Shown piece by piece: positions 39,737 through 49,036 of a DNA stretch of 64,000 nucleotides. Under the pieces are notes generated by a model that did no database searches, was not told the origin of the DNA, and saw only the letters and a program-made list of their open reading frames with translations. The stretch covers positions 1,223,001 to 1,287,000 of the forward strand of contig NZ_KE386491.1 of NCBI RefSeq assembly GCF_000427405.1, given 5' to 3'. Source of the stretch: Flectobacillus major DSM 103. GTDB taxonomy: Bacteria; Bacteroidota; Bacteroidia; Cytophagales; Spirosomataceae. The translations under genes and the position numbers were made by a program. Every line of letters starts with the position of its first letter. Positions within the stretch are counted from its first letter, which is position 1.

Positions 39737-39844
39737 TGATATTCCACCGTGGTAATCTATAACCCTTTGTCAATACAACTGAGGCTATGTTATTGTAGCT
39801 TTGGTTGTATTTAGTAAAAAACTAAAGTCGTCTTGTAAACCATC

Positions 39845-39890
39845 AAGCCAAGTTTATCTGTTAAAAATAGATAGTCTTGGCTTTGTTTGT
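39845..39890 (+). terminator. Terminator-like hairpin before rhs cassette 1
   Basis: AAGCCAAG ... CTTGGCTT with inner ATCT/AGAT and a T-rich tail. It closes the rhs/immunity unit. The remaining bases of the 39737-39939 gap show no gene. Confidence 0.65.
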
Positions 39891-39987
39891 ATTGGTGAAA
39901 AATCAGAAATAGAACATTCCTCACAATTAACTAGCCTAAAATATCACAGACCATCTAGGCAATCTAAGAATAGCGTTTAGAGATTCT

Positions 39988-40884
39988 TTGGGCATAGCCA
40001 AGATTACACAAGCTAATGCCTACGGTGTTTGGGGGGAAGATTTACCGACTCTGAAATACCTTAATACGCCTAAAATAAACAACTTTGGATACTTAAACCG
40101 TGAATTTCAATCTGAAACAGGATATACAGATTTAGTAAATCGCCAATTTGATAATATTATTGGAAGGTTCACAAGTCAAGACCCCGTAATAGAAGGACAA
40201 GAACACTTATCTTTATATCAATATAGTTGGAATAATCCGATTTTACGGTCTGATCCTGATGGTAAAGAACCATGTTGTGGGGGAGCGTCACCATCAAGTA
40301 TTCTATGGTCATCAGCAGGATATACTCATAATCCAAATGAAGCTGAAAGTAAGCAGTTAGCAACAACTCTCTTAAAAGATGTAGGAAAAGGTTTGGCCAC
40401 CGCAGCTTTAATACTTATGCCTGTGGAAGAACTTGCTGTAGAAGGGTTAGCTTTGATTGGTTTAAAAGTAGAATCAACGATATTGAAAGATGCAGCAGCT
40501 TCGCTTTTGAAAAGTGAAAGTACAATAGTGAAGGAAAGTGTTACAACTGAAAAAATAACGAAAGCTTATGAAAGACCAAACAGTGCAACCACTAAATCTG
40601 ATGGATATGCTCCAAAAGAGGCGTTGCCCAGAAATACAGATGGTACGCCAAAGGCAGATCCAGAAGCTTTAGGACGACCACATACTCAGTTAGGAACAAA
40701 GGGTGGAAGTAAAGGCGATTATAGGCAAGCAAGAGAATTTGATGGAAATGGCAAACCTATTAGAGATATTGACTTTACAGATCATGGAAGACCACAACAA
40801 GGTCATACTAATCCACATCAGCATAGATACATTCAAAATGAAACGGGAGGTACAGCGAAAAGAGGTAAAGCTGAGTCTCTATAA
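39988..40884 (+). CDS. Orphan rhs cassette 1: partial core + Ntox24-like toxin tip
   Basis: Homology to the rhs core begins near 39940 (ITDHLGNLRI...) with no ATG; a TTG at 39988 is the first plausible start. The core variant is the VWGEDLPTLKY type, ending DPDGKEPCCGG. The tip ends with ALGRPHTQLGTKGGSKG, ADPEA and DIDFTDHGRPQQGHTNPHQHRY, which fits the polymorphic toxin 24 (Ntox24) style by its histidine-rich block. The toxin tip is preceded by a hydrophobic helix (TAALILMPVEELAVEGL). This silent cassette lacks a signal and the Rhs shell, so it would need to recombine into rhs for delivery. Its immunity gene follows after 12 bp. Confidence 0.75.
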   Translation: MGIAKITQANAYGVWGEDLPTLKYLNTPKINNFGYLNREFQSETGYTDLVNRQFDNIIGRFTSQDPVIEGQEHLSLYQYSWNNPILRSDPDGKEPCCGGASPSSILWSSAGYTHNPNEAESKQLATTLLKDVGKGLATAALILMPVEELAVEGLALIGLKVESTILKDAAASLLKSESTIVKESVTTEKITKAYERPNSATTKSDGYAPKEALPRNTDGTPKADPEALGRPHTQLGTKGGSKGDYRQAREFDGNGKPIRDIDFTDHGRPQQGHTNPHQHRYIQNETGGTAKRGKAESL

Positions 40885-40896
40885 ATAAAAAATAAA

Positions 40897-41304
40897 ATGA
40901 ATGATTTAATAAAGCTTATTGGTAACGATGATTTTTACTTATCTGTAAAATTGTCAGATATCTTGCAAAAGATAAATAATGGTCAAAATTACCAATGGAA
41001 AATTATGCGTTTAGAAGCTATAATGAAGAATAATTCTTTTTATCACATTGTTGAATTGGAGGAAGAAATAAGTAATTCAATTTCTGGCTATATAATGCAA
41101 TGGGAAGAATTAGTTGAATTATCAAACCAAATTTTTCAAACAATAGAAATTTTATTAGTTGGAGATAAGGATTTTAAAAATAACTTGACTGAAGAGGAAA
41201 TGAGAGTTACTTATAACTATTATATAGAATTAATAGATTCTTCTTTTTGGGAAATTAGTAGTAACGACTTCCTTTTTTTAGAGAAGGTAAAGCAATTAGA
41301 CTAA
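40897..41304 (+). CDS. Putative immunity protein for cassette 1
   Basis: 135 residues, acidic and helical (LSDILQKINNGQNYQW; HIVELEEEISNSISGY), cytoplasmic without a leader, 12 bp after the cassette 1 tip. I know of no family name. The call is positional: each tip in this locus is followed by one small gene. Confidence 0.55.
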   Translation: MNDLIKLIGNDDFYLSVKLSDILQKINNGQNYQWKIMRLEAIMKNNSFYHIVELEEEISNSISGYIMQWEELVELSNQIFQTIEILLVGDKDFKNNLTEEEMRVTYNYYIELIDSSFWEISSNDFLFLEKVKQLD

Positions 41305-41355
41305 TTAATACCTCTCACTTGGCTTAGAGTTCGCCAATCTCATTGTATGTTATTA

Positions 41356-41404
41356 ACCCTTCTTGGGCTGAGTGTAGCGTAGCGGAACGAAGCCCAAGAA
41401 GGGT
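41356..41404. terminator. Strong hairpin abutting rhs cassette 2
   Basis: Perfect 14-bp arms ACCCTTCTTGGGCT / AGCCCAAGAAGGGT with a 21-base loop. It ends 2-3 bases before the rhs homology of cassette 2 begins (near 41407). It may terminate the cassette 1 unit, and its position at a cassette boundary is notable. Confidence 0.75.
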
Positions 41405-41640
41405 GTTTTCAATTCCTAAATAGGGAAACGCAATTTGAAACAGGCATCGACTTGATTCACAGGCAATTTGCCCCCCAAACGGGACGTTTTACCTCTCAAG
41501 ACCCCGTAATAGAAGGACAAGAACATTTATCATTGTATCAATATAGTTGAAATAATCCGATTCTCAAATCTGACCCTGATGGTAAAGAACCATGTTGTGG
41601 AGGAGTAATAGATTTTGTTTCAGGAACTATAGACGCTATC

Positions 41641-42210
41641 ATGGAAAACAATATTCCATTAGCGACAAGTTATGTAAACCCCAACGGTTCTAGCTCTTAC
41701 CGTGCAGGAGCAACAACAGGTCATATACTTTCAATGATTGGAGCAACAGCCGAAATCATCACAGGTATAGGTGGCGATGCAACAGCAGCGGTAGGAGAAG
41801 TCGTGACATTAGGGGGAGCCACCCCAGTAGCAGTACCATTGGCAACAGGCAGTACAACAATGATTTTACATGGTGGTTCTACGTTTGCAAAAGCAGCTTA
41901 TAATCTTAATTCCGAGGGAAAACACCCTAATTCAAACTCCACGAGTGGAAACAATAATGCTGCTCAAGTTGGAAAACAAAAACATAAAGAGCTGTCAGAA
42001 AAAGTGCTAAAAAAAGATGGATGGGAATCAGAGCCTGCATTGAAAGGTAAGGATGGCAAAATATATAAGCCAGATGTTGTAACTCCTAGTGGCAACATGC
42101 TTGAATATAAACCTAATACGGCAAGAGGAAGGTCAAGAGGAAAATCCCAAATGAAGAAATATGAGGAACAGACTGGTAGAAAAGGGCGTGTAATATATTA
42201 TGAACCGTAA
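41641..42210 (+). CDS. Orphan rhs cassette 2: toxin tip with PD-(D/E)XK-like nuclease motif
   Basis: Core homology starts near 41407 (FQFLNRETQFETG-type, with DPDGKEPCCGG), but the expected Trp codon at 41548-41550 is TGA, so the core is cut from the tip. ATG 41641 could then express the tip alone: a hydrophobic stretch (ATAEIITGIGG), then KHKELSEKVLKKDGWE and KPDVVTPSGNMLEYKPNTAR. The Asp, Glu-x-Lys and a following Gln-Met-Lys helix look like a PD-(D/E)XK restriction-type nuclease. The tip alone would have no secretion signal. A 196-residue gene follows after 12 bp. Confidence 0.7.
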   Translation: MENNIPLATSYVNPNGSSSYRAGATTGHILSMIGATAEIITGIGGDATAAVGEVVTLGGATPVAVPLATGSTTMILHGGSTFAKAAYNLNSEGKHPNSNSTSGNNNAAQVGKQKHKELSEKVLKKDGWESEPALKGKDGKIYKPDVVTPSGNMLEYKPNTARGRSRGKSQMKKYEEQTGRKGRVIYYEP

Positions 42211-42222
42211 AATATAAAAACC

Positions 42223-42813
42223 ATGAAAGATCTGATAAAGAGATTGTTCAAAGAAACAACTATACCTGGTTATAATAAATCTAATCTTACTTTCTTTAAA
42301 AGAAAGAATAACTTCACTTATATTATCAATATCCAACCCAGTAGAAACAACATAAAGGGGGAAGAATATTTTACAATAAACATAGGTGTATACTGTCCAG
42401 AAATCCATCAATTGATATGGGAAAAAGTGTCTAAAATTCCAGTCGAAACGGAATGTACATTTAGAACGAGAGTTAATTATTTTTTAAATTCAAAAAAAGA
42501 TTTTTGGTTGGAATTATCTAATGACAATGAGGTATTTTATAAAACACAAAATTTTATTACATCATTAATAGAAGAAAAAATTAACCCTTTTTTTGATTTT
42601 GTAATTGATTATAATGCACTAAGAAAAATAATGATTGATTGGGAAGGTAGCGATTCTCAATATCCACTTTTTAAAATACAACTTGCGGTAATTGATTTTT
42701 TATGTAACGATCAGAGAAAGGCATTTGAAGCATTACAAAAAATTTCAGTTGATAAAGTGTGGGGAGAAAAAGCTATTAAAGTTATCAGTAATTTGCAAAA
42801 ATATGTTCCGTAA
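42223..42813 (+). CDS. Putative immunity protein for cassette 2 (DUF4304-like)
   Basis: 196 residues. The start MKDLIKRLFKETTIPGY, a Phe-Phe-Lys patch and YIINIQPSRNN then FTINIGVYCPEIHQLIWEK recall the DUF4304 family, which is often found next to polymorphic toxin genes. Cytoplasmic, no leader. This positional and pattern match supports immunity against the nuclease tip. The family name is from memory of the motif order. Confidence 0.6.
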   Translation: MKDLIKRLFKETTIPGYNKSNLTFFKRKNNFTYIINIQPSRNNIKGEEYFTINIGVYCPEIHQLIWEKVSKIPVETECTFRTRVNYFLNSKKDFWLELSNDNEVFYKTQNFITSLIEEKINPFFDFVIDYNALRKIMIDWEGSDSQYPLFKIQLAVIDFLCNDQRKAFEALQKISVDKVWGEKAIKVISNLQKYVP

Positions 42814-42900
42814 GGCTATGAATATAGAGTTTAAAAATTGTCAATGACACTACAATATTCAAATAAACAATAGATTAGCCTTAAAGAAACCCATAGCTCG

Positions 42901-42934
42901 AATAGCTCAATTAAAAAACGATTGAGCTATTTTT
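42901..42934 (+). terminator. Rho-independent terminator
   Basis: AATAGCTCAAT, loop, ATTGAGCTATT then TTT: closes the cassette 2/immunity unit. Confidence 0.8.
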
Positions 42935-42940
42935 ATTCTG

Positions 42941-43105
42941 AATTTATGATTATACATATATGATACGAAAAATGGATTAGTATCGAGAATACCCAGTTAC
43001 CATAAATTTTATATTTATGTACGATTATACCAACCCTATTGCTATAGGATGTGACACAAACTCCTGAGCAGACTTACCGTCTTTTTGACCATATACACTT
43101 CTACC
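42941..43105 (-). pseudogene. Degraded fragment of the minus-strand gene seen at 53475-54047
   Basis: On the minus strand this matches the region of the 53475-54047 gene around GQKDGKSAQEFVSHP and KPFSASYMYNYNE, with several changes and no intact frame. It ends at CTTCTACC, after which (43106) rhs homology starts abruptly. The same join occurs at 59955/59956. Confidence 0.8.
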
Positions 43106-44733
43106 TTGATTACAAATACCATATCAGAGGTGGGCTAAAAGGTATCAATCTCGATGCCAATAACAACCTAACCAATAGCCTATTTAGTTATAAACTCGAC
43201 TACGAAGAAGACGGTACATACTACGACGGAAATATCAGAAACCAATATTGGAAAAGCAATATCGACGGTATCCAAAGAGCCTACCAATACAACTACGACG
43301 GGGCTTCTCGCATCATCGCTGCCACTTATGGAAGTACCAAAACAGGAGAAAACTATGCCCTAAATAATGTAACTTATGATGCCAATGGGAATATCCTTAG
43401 TCTTAGTAGAAATGGGAAAATATCGCCAAACTCTTGGGGAGATATAGACCAGTTAGCCTACACATACAATACTAATTCTAATAAAATAAAAGCTGTTAAT
43501 GATGCTTTGTTACTCAATAACCCAAATGTAGGTGATTTTAGAGATTCCTCTAGTGCCGAAAATCAATATATTTATGCTCAAGATGGTAGTTTGATTTTTG
43601 ATGATAATAAGAAAATTTCAATAGATTGGTATTATTTAAAGCTACCTAAAAAAATCACCAAAGCCAATGGTCAGTGGAAAGCATTCATCTACAACGCACA
43701 AGGGAAATTGTTACAAACTCAAACCTCTGAGGGCTTACGCTTAGATTATGTTGGTAATCTGATATATGAAAATAATACTCTCTATCAAATTAACCATGAA
43801 GAGGGGCGTGTTACAAATGGAAGTTATGAATATGACATTAATGATCAGGCAGGAAATTTAAGGCTAAGTATTAAAGATAGTTTGGGACTTGCCAAAATTG
43901 TCACCAAATTAGATTATGACCCATGGGGAATGCGGTTAAAAGGTTTGGATTATTATAATCCTGGAACTTACAATAAATTCAAAACCTTTTCTGGAAAAGA
44001 ATTACATGATACTTTTGGTTTTAACCTATTATCTTATAAATATCGGTTTCATGACCCAATTTTAGGACGCTTTATTTCAGTTGACCCACTCTCAGAACAA
44101 TATTCCTACAATTCACCTTTTGCTTTTGCAGAAAATAAATTAGGATTGGGAGTCGAATATGAAGGGTTAGAGTTAGTCCCTTATAATTTAGGAAATACTT
44201 TATGGAAAGAAGCAGGTTTTTCACATAATCCTAGCCAGGAAGAGAATGTAGATATGGCTCACAAGGGAGCTGTTTATGCTGCAAAAACTACGGTTAATGT
44301 ATTAGCTACAGCAGTTTTGGCAGAAGTTGGCATAACACTCCTTCGTCCACTTTTGTCAGGAACAGTGGTAGGAGAAGTATTAGGAGTTGCTACTGAAACT
44401 AAAAATGTTTCTAGGGCCTTAGATGCAGTTGAAAAACTCCCAGAGGAAATTTCTCAGAGGAGTATGTACTCAAAAATGGGAGAAAAAGAACTCCTTAGTT
44501 CTCAAAAAAGCTATACTAATCTAGTAAAAGAACATCAAATTAAATTGGAAGAGTTTAAAGCAGACCCAATTGGCAAAACAAGTCCTGAAAAAATGGCTCA
44601 GGCTCAAAAAGGGGGAGATAATGCGATAAGAAAAGTTATAGAGGGGCGTATAAAGTCGTTAGAACAACAGATTAGAAAACAAGAAGGTGAATTAAAAAAG
44701 ATAAATCAAGAAATTGAAAACAGAAAAAAATAG
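43051..44733 (+). CDS. Orphan rhs cassette 3 with long coiled-coil tip
   Basis: GTG 43051 opens a frame whose first ~18 codons are antisense to the decayed minus-strand gene, then continues in rhs homology from LDYKYHIRGGLKG (43106). The core diverges in its second half (DYDPWGMRLKGLDYYN) and ends near GLGVEYEG. The tip (about 200 residues) has a hydrophobic helical stretch (AAKTTVNVLATAVLAEVGI) and a lysine/glutamate-rich coiled coil (KSYTNLVKEHQIKLEE; RIKSLEQQIRKQEGEL). No catalytic motif is recognised. No secretion leader is present, so this is a silent or intracellular copy. A 95-codon gene follows after 5 bp. Confidence 0.75.
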   Translation: MTQTPEQTYRLFDHIHFYLDYKYHIRGGLKGINLDANNNLTNSLFSYKLDYEEDGTYYDGNIRNQYWKSNIDGIQRAYQYNYDGASRIIAATYGSTKTGENYALNNVTYDANGNILSLSRNGKISPNSWGDIDQLAYTYNTNSNKIKAVNDALLLNNPNVGDFRDSSSAENQYIYAQDGSLIFDDNKKISIDWYYLKLPKKITKANGQWKAFIYNAQGKLLQTQTSEGLRLDYVGNLIYENNTLYQINHEEGRVTNGSYEYDINDQAGNLRLSIKDSLGLAKIVTKLDYDPWGMRLKGLDYYNPGTYNKFKTFSGKELHDTFGFNLLSYKYRFHDPILGRFISVDPLSEQYSYNSPFAFAENKLGLGVEYEGLELVPYNLGNTLWKEAGFSHNPSQEENVDMAHKGAVYAAKTTVNVLATAVLAEVGITLLRPLLSGTVVGEVLGVATETKNVSRALDAVEKLPEEISQRSMYSKMGEKELLSSQKSYTNLVKEHQIKLEEFKADPIGKTSPEKMAQAQKGGDNAIRKVIEGRIKSLEQQIRKQEGELKKINQEIENRKK

Positions 44734-44738
44734 AAATT

Positions 44739-45026
44739 ATGACAATAGAAACAAACGCTATAAAAGAAATATCTAGTAAGGTATTAACATTCATAAATGA
44801 TAATATTTCGCAAGTAGATATTGACAAAGATTACTACACTATTATTAGTAGTGATGAATGGTATAATATAAATACTGAAAAATATACTTTAGTCGTAGGA
44901 TCATTATCTGAAGACTTAGAATTCCTAAAGCAAATTATAGAGGATAATAGGACTGTCTCTATTTCTGATTTAGATCGACTTTCTGCTATATTCCGAGCAA
45001 TAAGTCAAGCAATTAACCCCATTTAA
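44739..45026 (+). CDS. Putative immunity protein for cassette 3
   Basis: 95 residues, acidic, cytoplasmic (MTIETNAIKEISSKVLTFIND; LSEDLEFLKQIIEDNRT). It begins 5 bp after the cassette 3 tip. No family recognised; the immunity call rests on position. Confidence 0.5.
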   Translation: MTIETNAIKEISSKVLTFINDNISQVDIDKDYYTIISSDEWYNINTEKYTLVVGSLSEDLEFLKQIIEDNRTVSISDLDRLSAIFRAISQAINPI

Positions 45027-45078
45027 TATAAATAGTAATATGTTAGATACCAAACCTTAGAATAATCTTATAAAGAAG

Positions 45079-45600
45079 ATGACGCAAAAAACAGGTCTTA
45101 TATGCATTAGTATCTTATCTACTCTTTGTATCGGGTGCGTAACTGATTTTGATGAGCATGAAAACAATATATTAGAACAAAAAATTGTAAAGGTTTTTGA
45201 TGAAGCCCAAAAAATCAAACAAGGGGAAGCCTTTTTGTTTAGGATGGATACTCTTACTAATTTCCACTGGGACAAAATGTACGCCTTTGTACATCTTGAT
45301 ACAAAAAGAGATGTTGATCAGAAATTGGGATTTGATTGGAATTGCTACAACTTTCCATATCTTAATGAAAAAGATAACCTTTTTATCTTTGTCAAAGACA
45401 ATAAAGTAGTTTCATACGTATTTTTTGAAGCTAATAATTATGACAAAAAAGATTTGTACTTTCAGTCAAAACTACATAATGAAAAATATTATACCCCTCA
45501 GAACTCATTATTTAGGATAAGGAAGATTTATTCTATGGGGGGACCATTAGCATTGGATGGATTTGGCATAGTACACTCTGGTCAGCGTAGTGTCCAATAA
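45079..45600 (+). CDS. Small lipoprotein, possible orphan immunity gene
   Basis: 173 residues with leader TGLICISILSTLCIGC ending in a lipobox Cys. The mature part is beta-rich (FLFRMDTLTNFHWDKMYAF; IFVKDNKVVSYVFFEANN). It does not directly follow a toxin tip: the 95-residue gene lies between. It may guard against a tip once present in the array. Confidence 0.5.
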   Translation: MTQKTGLICISILSTLCIGCVTDFDEHENNILEQKIVKVFDEAQKIKQGEAFLFRMDTLTNFHWDKMYAFVHLDTKRDVDQKLGFDWNCYNFPYLNEKDNLFIFVKDNKVVSYVFFEANNYDKKDLYFQSKLHNEKYYTPQNSLFRIRKIYSMGGPLALDGFGIVHSGQRSVQ

Positions 45601-45622
45601 AAGGTGAAAAATGTTGTAAGTA

Positions 45623-45662
45623 TATTAGCCGTGTCAGGTGATAACACCTTGCACGGCTAATA
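45623..45662. repeat. Near-perfect 40-bp hairpin abutting rhs cassette 4
   Basis: TATTAGCCGTG, TC, AGGTG, ATAA, CACCT, TG, CACGGCTAATA: a long hairpin with two small symmetric bulges. Homology to rhs starts at about 45664, directly after it. Probably a terminator for the lipoprotein gene, but also placed at a cassette boundary as at 41356-41404. Confidence 0.75.
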
Positions 45663-45909
45663 AATTTACGATGCTATAGGACGGTTAAAGAGCAAACAAT
45701 TTAATCCAACATCAGCTATTGGGAGTTCTCAAACAGGTGATTGGACAAACTCCACTACATGGCAAGGAGGCAGTATTCCAAGCATCTCTGACAATGTTCG
45801 TATCAATACAGGGCATAACATCACCATTCCTACAGGAAAAATCGCCACAGCAGGAAGTTTATACAATGCTGGTACACTACAGAATTATGGGACATTAAAC
45901 TTAGGTAGT

Positions 45910-47619
45910 TTGTCGGTAAACACCAATACAGGAATATTACAAACCCTTGATTACAAATACCATATCAGAGGTGGGCTAAAAGGAATCAATCTCGATGCCA
46001 ATAACAACCTAACCAATAGCCTATTTAGCTATAAACTCGACTACGAAGAAGACGGTACATATTACGACGGAAATATCAGAAACCAATATTGGAAAAGCAA
46101 TATCGACGGTATCCAAAGAGCCTATCAATATAGCTACGACGGAGCTTCTCGTATCACCGTTGCCACTTATGGAAGTACCAAAGCAGGAGAAAACTATGCC
46201 CTAAATAATGTAACTTATGATGCCAATGGGAATATCACCAATCTATCAAGAAACGGATGGAAAGCTAACAATACCTTTGGGCTAATTGATAATCTCAATT
46301 ATACTTATAATACCAACTCCAACAAAATACTAAAGGTAGATGATGTTTCAGGAGAAGAGTCAAGTTTCAAAGATGTATCAGGGAATGATTACACCTACTG
46401 GCAAGATGGTTCTTTAAAATCAGACAATAACAAAGGCATTACGCTTATTGAGTATAATTATCTTAAATTACCTAAAAGGATACAATTTGCAAACGGTAAT
46501 TGGATAAATTATGAATATAATGCAAGTGGAACAAAGTTAAAAAAGACTTTATCAACGGGTAAATATACGGATTATGAGGAAGATGATATTTATGAAAATG
46601 GTATTTTATATCAAACTACACACGACGAAGGTAGAATCGTAAACGGAGAATATGAGTACAGTATCACAGACCATTTAGGAAATTTACGAGTTGCGTTTAA
46701 AGATTCACTAGGAGTTGCCAAGATTACACAAGCTAATGCCTACGGTGTTTTTGGGGAAGATTTACCAACTTTGAAGTATGTAAATTCTTTAAAGAGTAAT
46801 AGGTTCACTTTTCAGGAACAGGAATTACAAGGTGATTTTGGATTAGGATGGTATCAATTTAAATGGCGAATGGAAGACCCTATTTTAGGGCGTTTTATTT
46901 CGGTTGACCCAATGGCGGAAAAGTATTCACATTGGACACCTTATGCTTTTAGTGGTAACAGAGTTATTGATGCAAGAGAACTTGAAGGCTTAGAGCCATA
47001 TATAGTTACTGGACGCTCTTTCATACCCAACAAAACAGTAGCAAACCCGCTTGCTCCAGTTTCGAATACAAAATCGTTTAAAGGTGACGACAGACAATCA
47101 TATCAGTCAAATGCAACATCTTTTAGAACCGAACAAAAAGTCCGAGTTGATTTTGATAATAAAAAAGTGACGACTTTAAATAATGTAGCGGCCGGGTCTG
47201 CTGGTCTTAATAGCCAGGGTAAAATAGTAGAAACATCCCAAGCTTCAAAAGCAGGTCCAAATCCCACTTATGATAAGACTTCGCTTGAAAAAAGCAATTC
47301 TACAACAATAAATATGCAAGTTGATGCGTCAAATAAACTTGTTTCAGGAGCTCCAGCAATTAATTACGACGTAAATATTACAATAACTCCTCAAAGTGAC
47401 GGGTCTGTTGATTATAAAATTAGTGGTTATACTGATGGTTTCCCTGCATATGAATTTTTTATTACTAATGAAGCTAATGGACAATCCACTTTAATATATG
47501 GGAGTAATCCAAACCAAACAGGTAATTCTCCTAACTCATTATTCCCTCCGATGGATAAAAAAGTTGATAATTCAGGAAATACTAATGATAAAAAGAAAAC
47601 CCACAACAAAAATAATTAA
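45910..47619 (+). CDS. Orphan rhs cassette 4 with unnamed beta-rich tip
   Basis: Rhs homology opens at 45664 without a start codon and includes the inserted GDWTNSTTWQGGSIP domain; a TTG at 45910 is the first plausible start. The core is the FGEDLPTLKY variant and ends near ARELEGLEP. The tip of ~220 residues is Ser/Asn/Thr-rich with NYDVNITITPQSDGSVDYKI, then GFPAYEFFITNEANGQSTLI and a low-complexity end. I recognise no catalytic motif. It lacks a leader and is likely silent. Confidence 0.7.
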   Translation: MSVNTNTGILQTLDYKYHIRGGLKGINLDANNNLTNSLFSYKLDYEEDGTYYDGNIRNQYWKSNIDGIQRAYQYSYDGASRITVATYGSTKAGENYALNNVTYDANGNITNLSRNGWKANNTFGLIDNLNYTYNTNSNKILKVDDVSGEESSFKDVSGNDYTYWQDGSLKSDNNKGITLIEYNYLKLPKRIQFANGNWINYEYNASGTKLKKTLSTGKYTDYEEDDIYENGILYQTTHDEGRIVNGEYEYSITDHLGNLRVAFKDSLGVAKITQANAYGVFGEDLPTLKYVNSLKSNRFTFQEQELQGDFGLGWYQFKWRMEDPILGRFISVDPMAEKYSHWTPYAFSGNRVIDARELEGLEPYIVTGRSFIPNKTVANPLAPVSNTKSFKGDDRQSYQSNATSFRTEQKVRVDFDNKKVTTLNNVAAGSAGLNSQGKIVETSQASKAGPNPTYDKTSLEKSNSTTINMQVDASNKLVSGAPAINYDVNITITPQSDGSVDYKISGYTDGFPAYEFFITNEANGQSTLIYGSNPNQTGNSPNSLFPPMDKKVDNSGNTNDKKKTHNKNN

Positions 47620-47621
47620 TT

Positions 47622-47864
47622 ATGAAAAACAAAAATTTGATGCTTAGGTATTTCGGCTTGACCTCTTTAATTATTGGAGTTGTTCTAAATATAAAAATGT
47701 ATTTGTATCAAGAATGGCCAACATACTTATTCTATGTACTGTGCTTTATTGGGATAGTGCAAACAATACTGTCTTTTACGCTAAAAGACATAAAAAAAGG
47801 CTGGCAAGTATTTTGGATACTAATCCCTTTCATTTTGGTTTTTGTGTGTTTTCGTGGAAACTAA
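47622..47864 (+). CDS. Small two-span membrane protein, putative immunity for cassette 4
   Basis: 80 residues with two or three hydrophobic segments (YFGLTSLIIGVVLNI; YLFYVLCFIGIVQTILSF; VFWILIPFILVFVCF). It begins 2 bp after the cassette 4 stop. A membrane-embedded immunity protein suggests that this tip acts at the inner membrane or in the periplasm; that is inference. Confidence 0.55.
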   Translation: MKNKNLMLRYFGLTSLIIGVVLNIKMYLYQEWPTYLFYVLCFIGIVQTILSFTLKDIKKGWQVFWILIPFILVFVCFRGN

Positions 47865-48148
47865 TAGTAAAGTAAAAAGACAAGGATAGCACATTTTCGC
47901 AAGTTGGTGAGGCAGAAGGACCGAAACTAAAAGACTTTATCGATAGGTAATATGAGGAAGATGATATTTATGAAAATGGTATTTTATATCAAACTACACA
48001 CGACGAGGGTAGAATCGTAAACGGAGAATATGAGTACAATATCACAGACCATCTAGGCAATCTAAGAGTAGCCTTCAAAGATTCACTAGGAATAGCCAAG
48101 ATTACACAAGCTAATGCCTACGGTGTTTGGGGGGAAGATTTACCAACT

Positions 48149-49036
48149 TTGAGTTATCAAAATAACTCGAACTTAAATAATTTTAAGTTTACAGGAAAGG
48201 AAAGCTTACAAGGAACTGGCTACACAGATTTTGGAGCAAGATGGTATGATAATATTGTGCCTAGGTTTATCACTATTGACCCACTGGCGGAAAAATTTAC
48301 CCCATATTCACCGTACAGTTTTAGCTTTAATAACCCTGTTAGATTCATAGACCCTGATGGTCGTGCACCAGTTGATATTACCCTTTTAGGAGCGAACAAT
48401 TCAAGTGTTACGGTAAAAACTGATTTGGTAGATTTAAAAATAAATGCCAGTGGTTTAGGTGTAGATTTTGGTGGAAACTATACACTTTCGGGCAATGACA
48501 TTTTACAAGCTGCCGTAGATGTTGGAGGTGTTTTTGACCCTACTCCAACCTTAGATATTTTAGGGGCTTCACTTTCTGCTAAGAGTGGCGACTATTGGGG
48601 AGCTGCAGCCAGTGGTTTAGGTGCAGCTTTGCCATACGTTGGAGATTTAGCGAAAAGTGGCAAAATTGCAAATGGTATTCACAAAATTGAAAATGCTATT
48701 GAGGCAGCTCAAACAGGCTTAAAAGAAGGTGATAAATTAGCAGGTACTTCAAGAGCGGCACGACGTGAAGCTATGAGAGATGCAGGAATTCCAACAAGTC
48801 AACAACCTCTTTCACAATCAAAAAATGCGTCAGGGCGTGAATATACCTATGAAGTTCCTAAAAATGGCGGTGGTAAGCAGACCAAATCGGTTCAACAACA
48901 AACATTAGATAGTAGTCATCCAGGTCAAAATCATTGGGAAGCAGGTAAAGTTAGAAAAGATGCTGATGGAAATGTTAAGATGAATAACTATGGAAGACCA
49001 AGATTAGACAACGAAAAATCAAAAGTGAACTACTGA
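48149..49036 (+). CDS. Orphan rhs cassette 5 with conserved Rhs/CdiA-type toxin tip
   Basis: In-frame rhs homology begins at 47951 just after a TAA; a TTG at 48149 is the first plausible start. The core ends FNNPVRFIDPDGR. After a hydrophobic region the tip reads GTSRAARREAMRDAGIPTSQ, then GREYTYEVPKNGGGK and HWEAGKVRKD with NNYGRPRL. I have seen this arrangement at the ends of Rhs and contact-dependent inhibition toxins of other phyla, so the tip is likely a widely shared toxin, but I cannot name the family. The next gene overlaps its stop by 1 bp (TGATG). Confidence 0.72.
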   Translation: MSYQNNSNLNNFKFTGKESLQGTGYTDFGARWYDNIVPRFITIDPLAEKFTPYSPYSFSFNNPVRFIDPDGRAPVDITLLGANNSSVTVKTDLVDLKINASGLGVDFGGNYTLSGNDILQAAVDVGGVFDPTPTLDILGASLSAKSGDYWGAAASGLGAALPYVGDLAKSGKIANGIHKIENAIEAAQTGLKEGDKLAGTSRAARREAMRDAGIPTSQQPLSQSKNASGREYTYEVPKNGGGKQTKSVQQQTLDSSHPGQNHWEAGKVRKDADGNVKMNNYGRPRLDNEKSKVNY

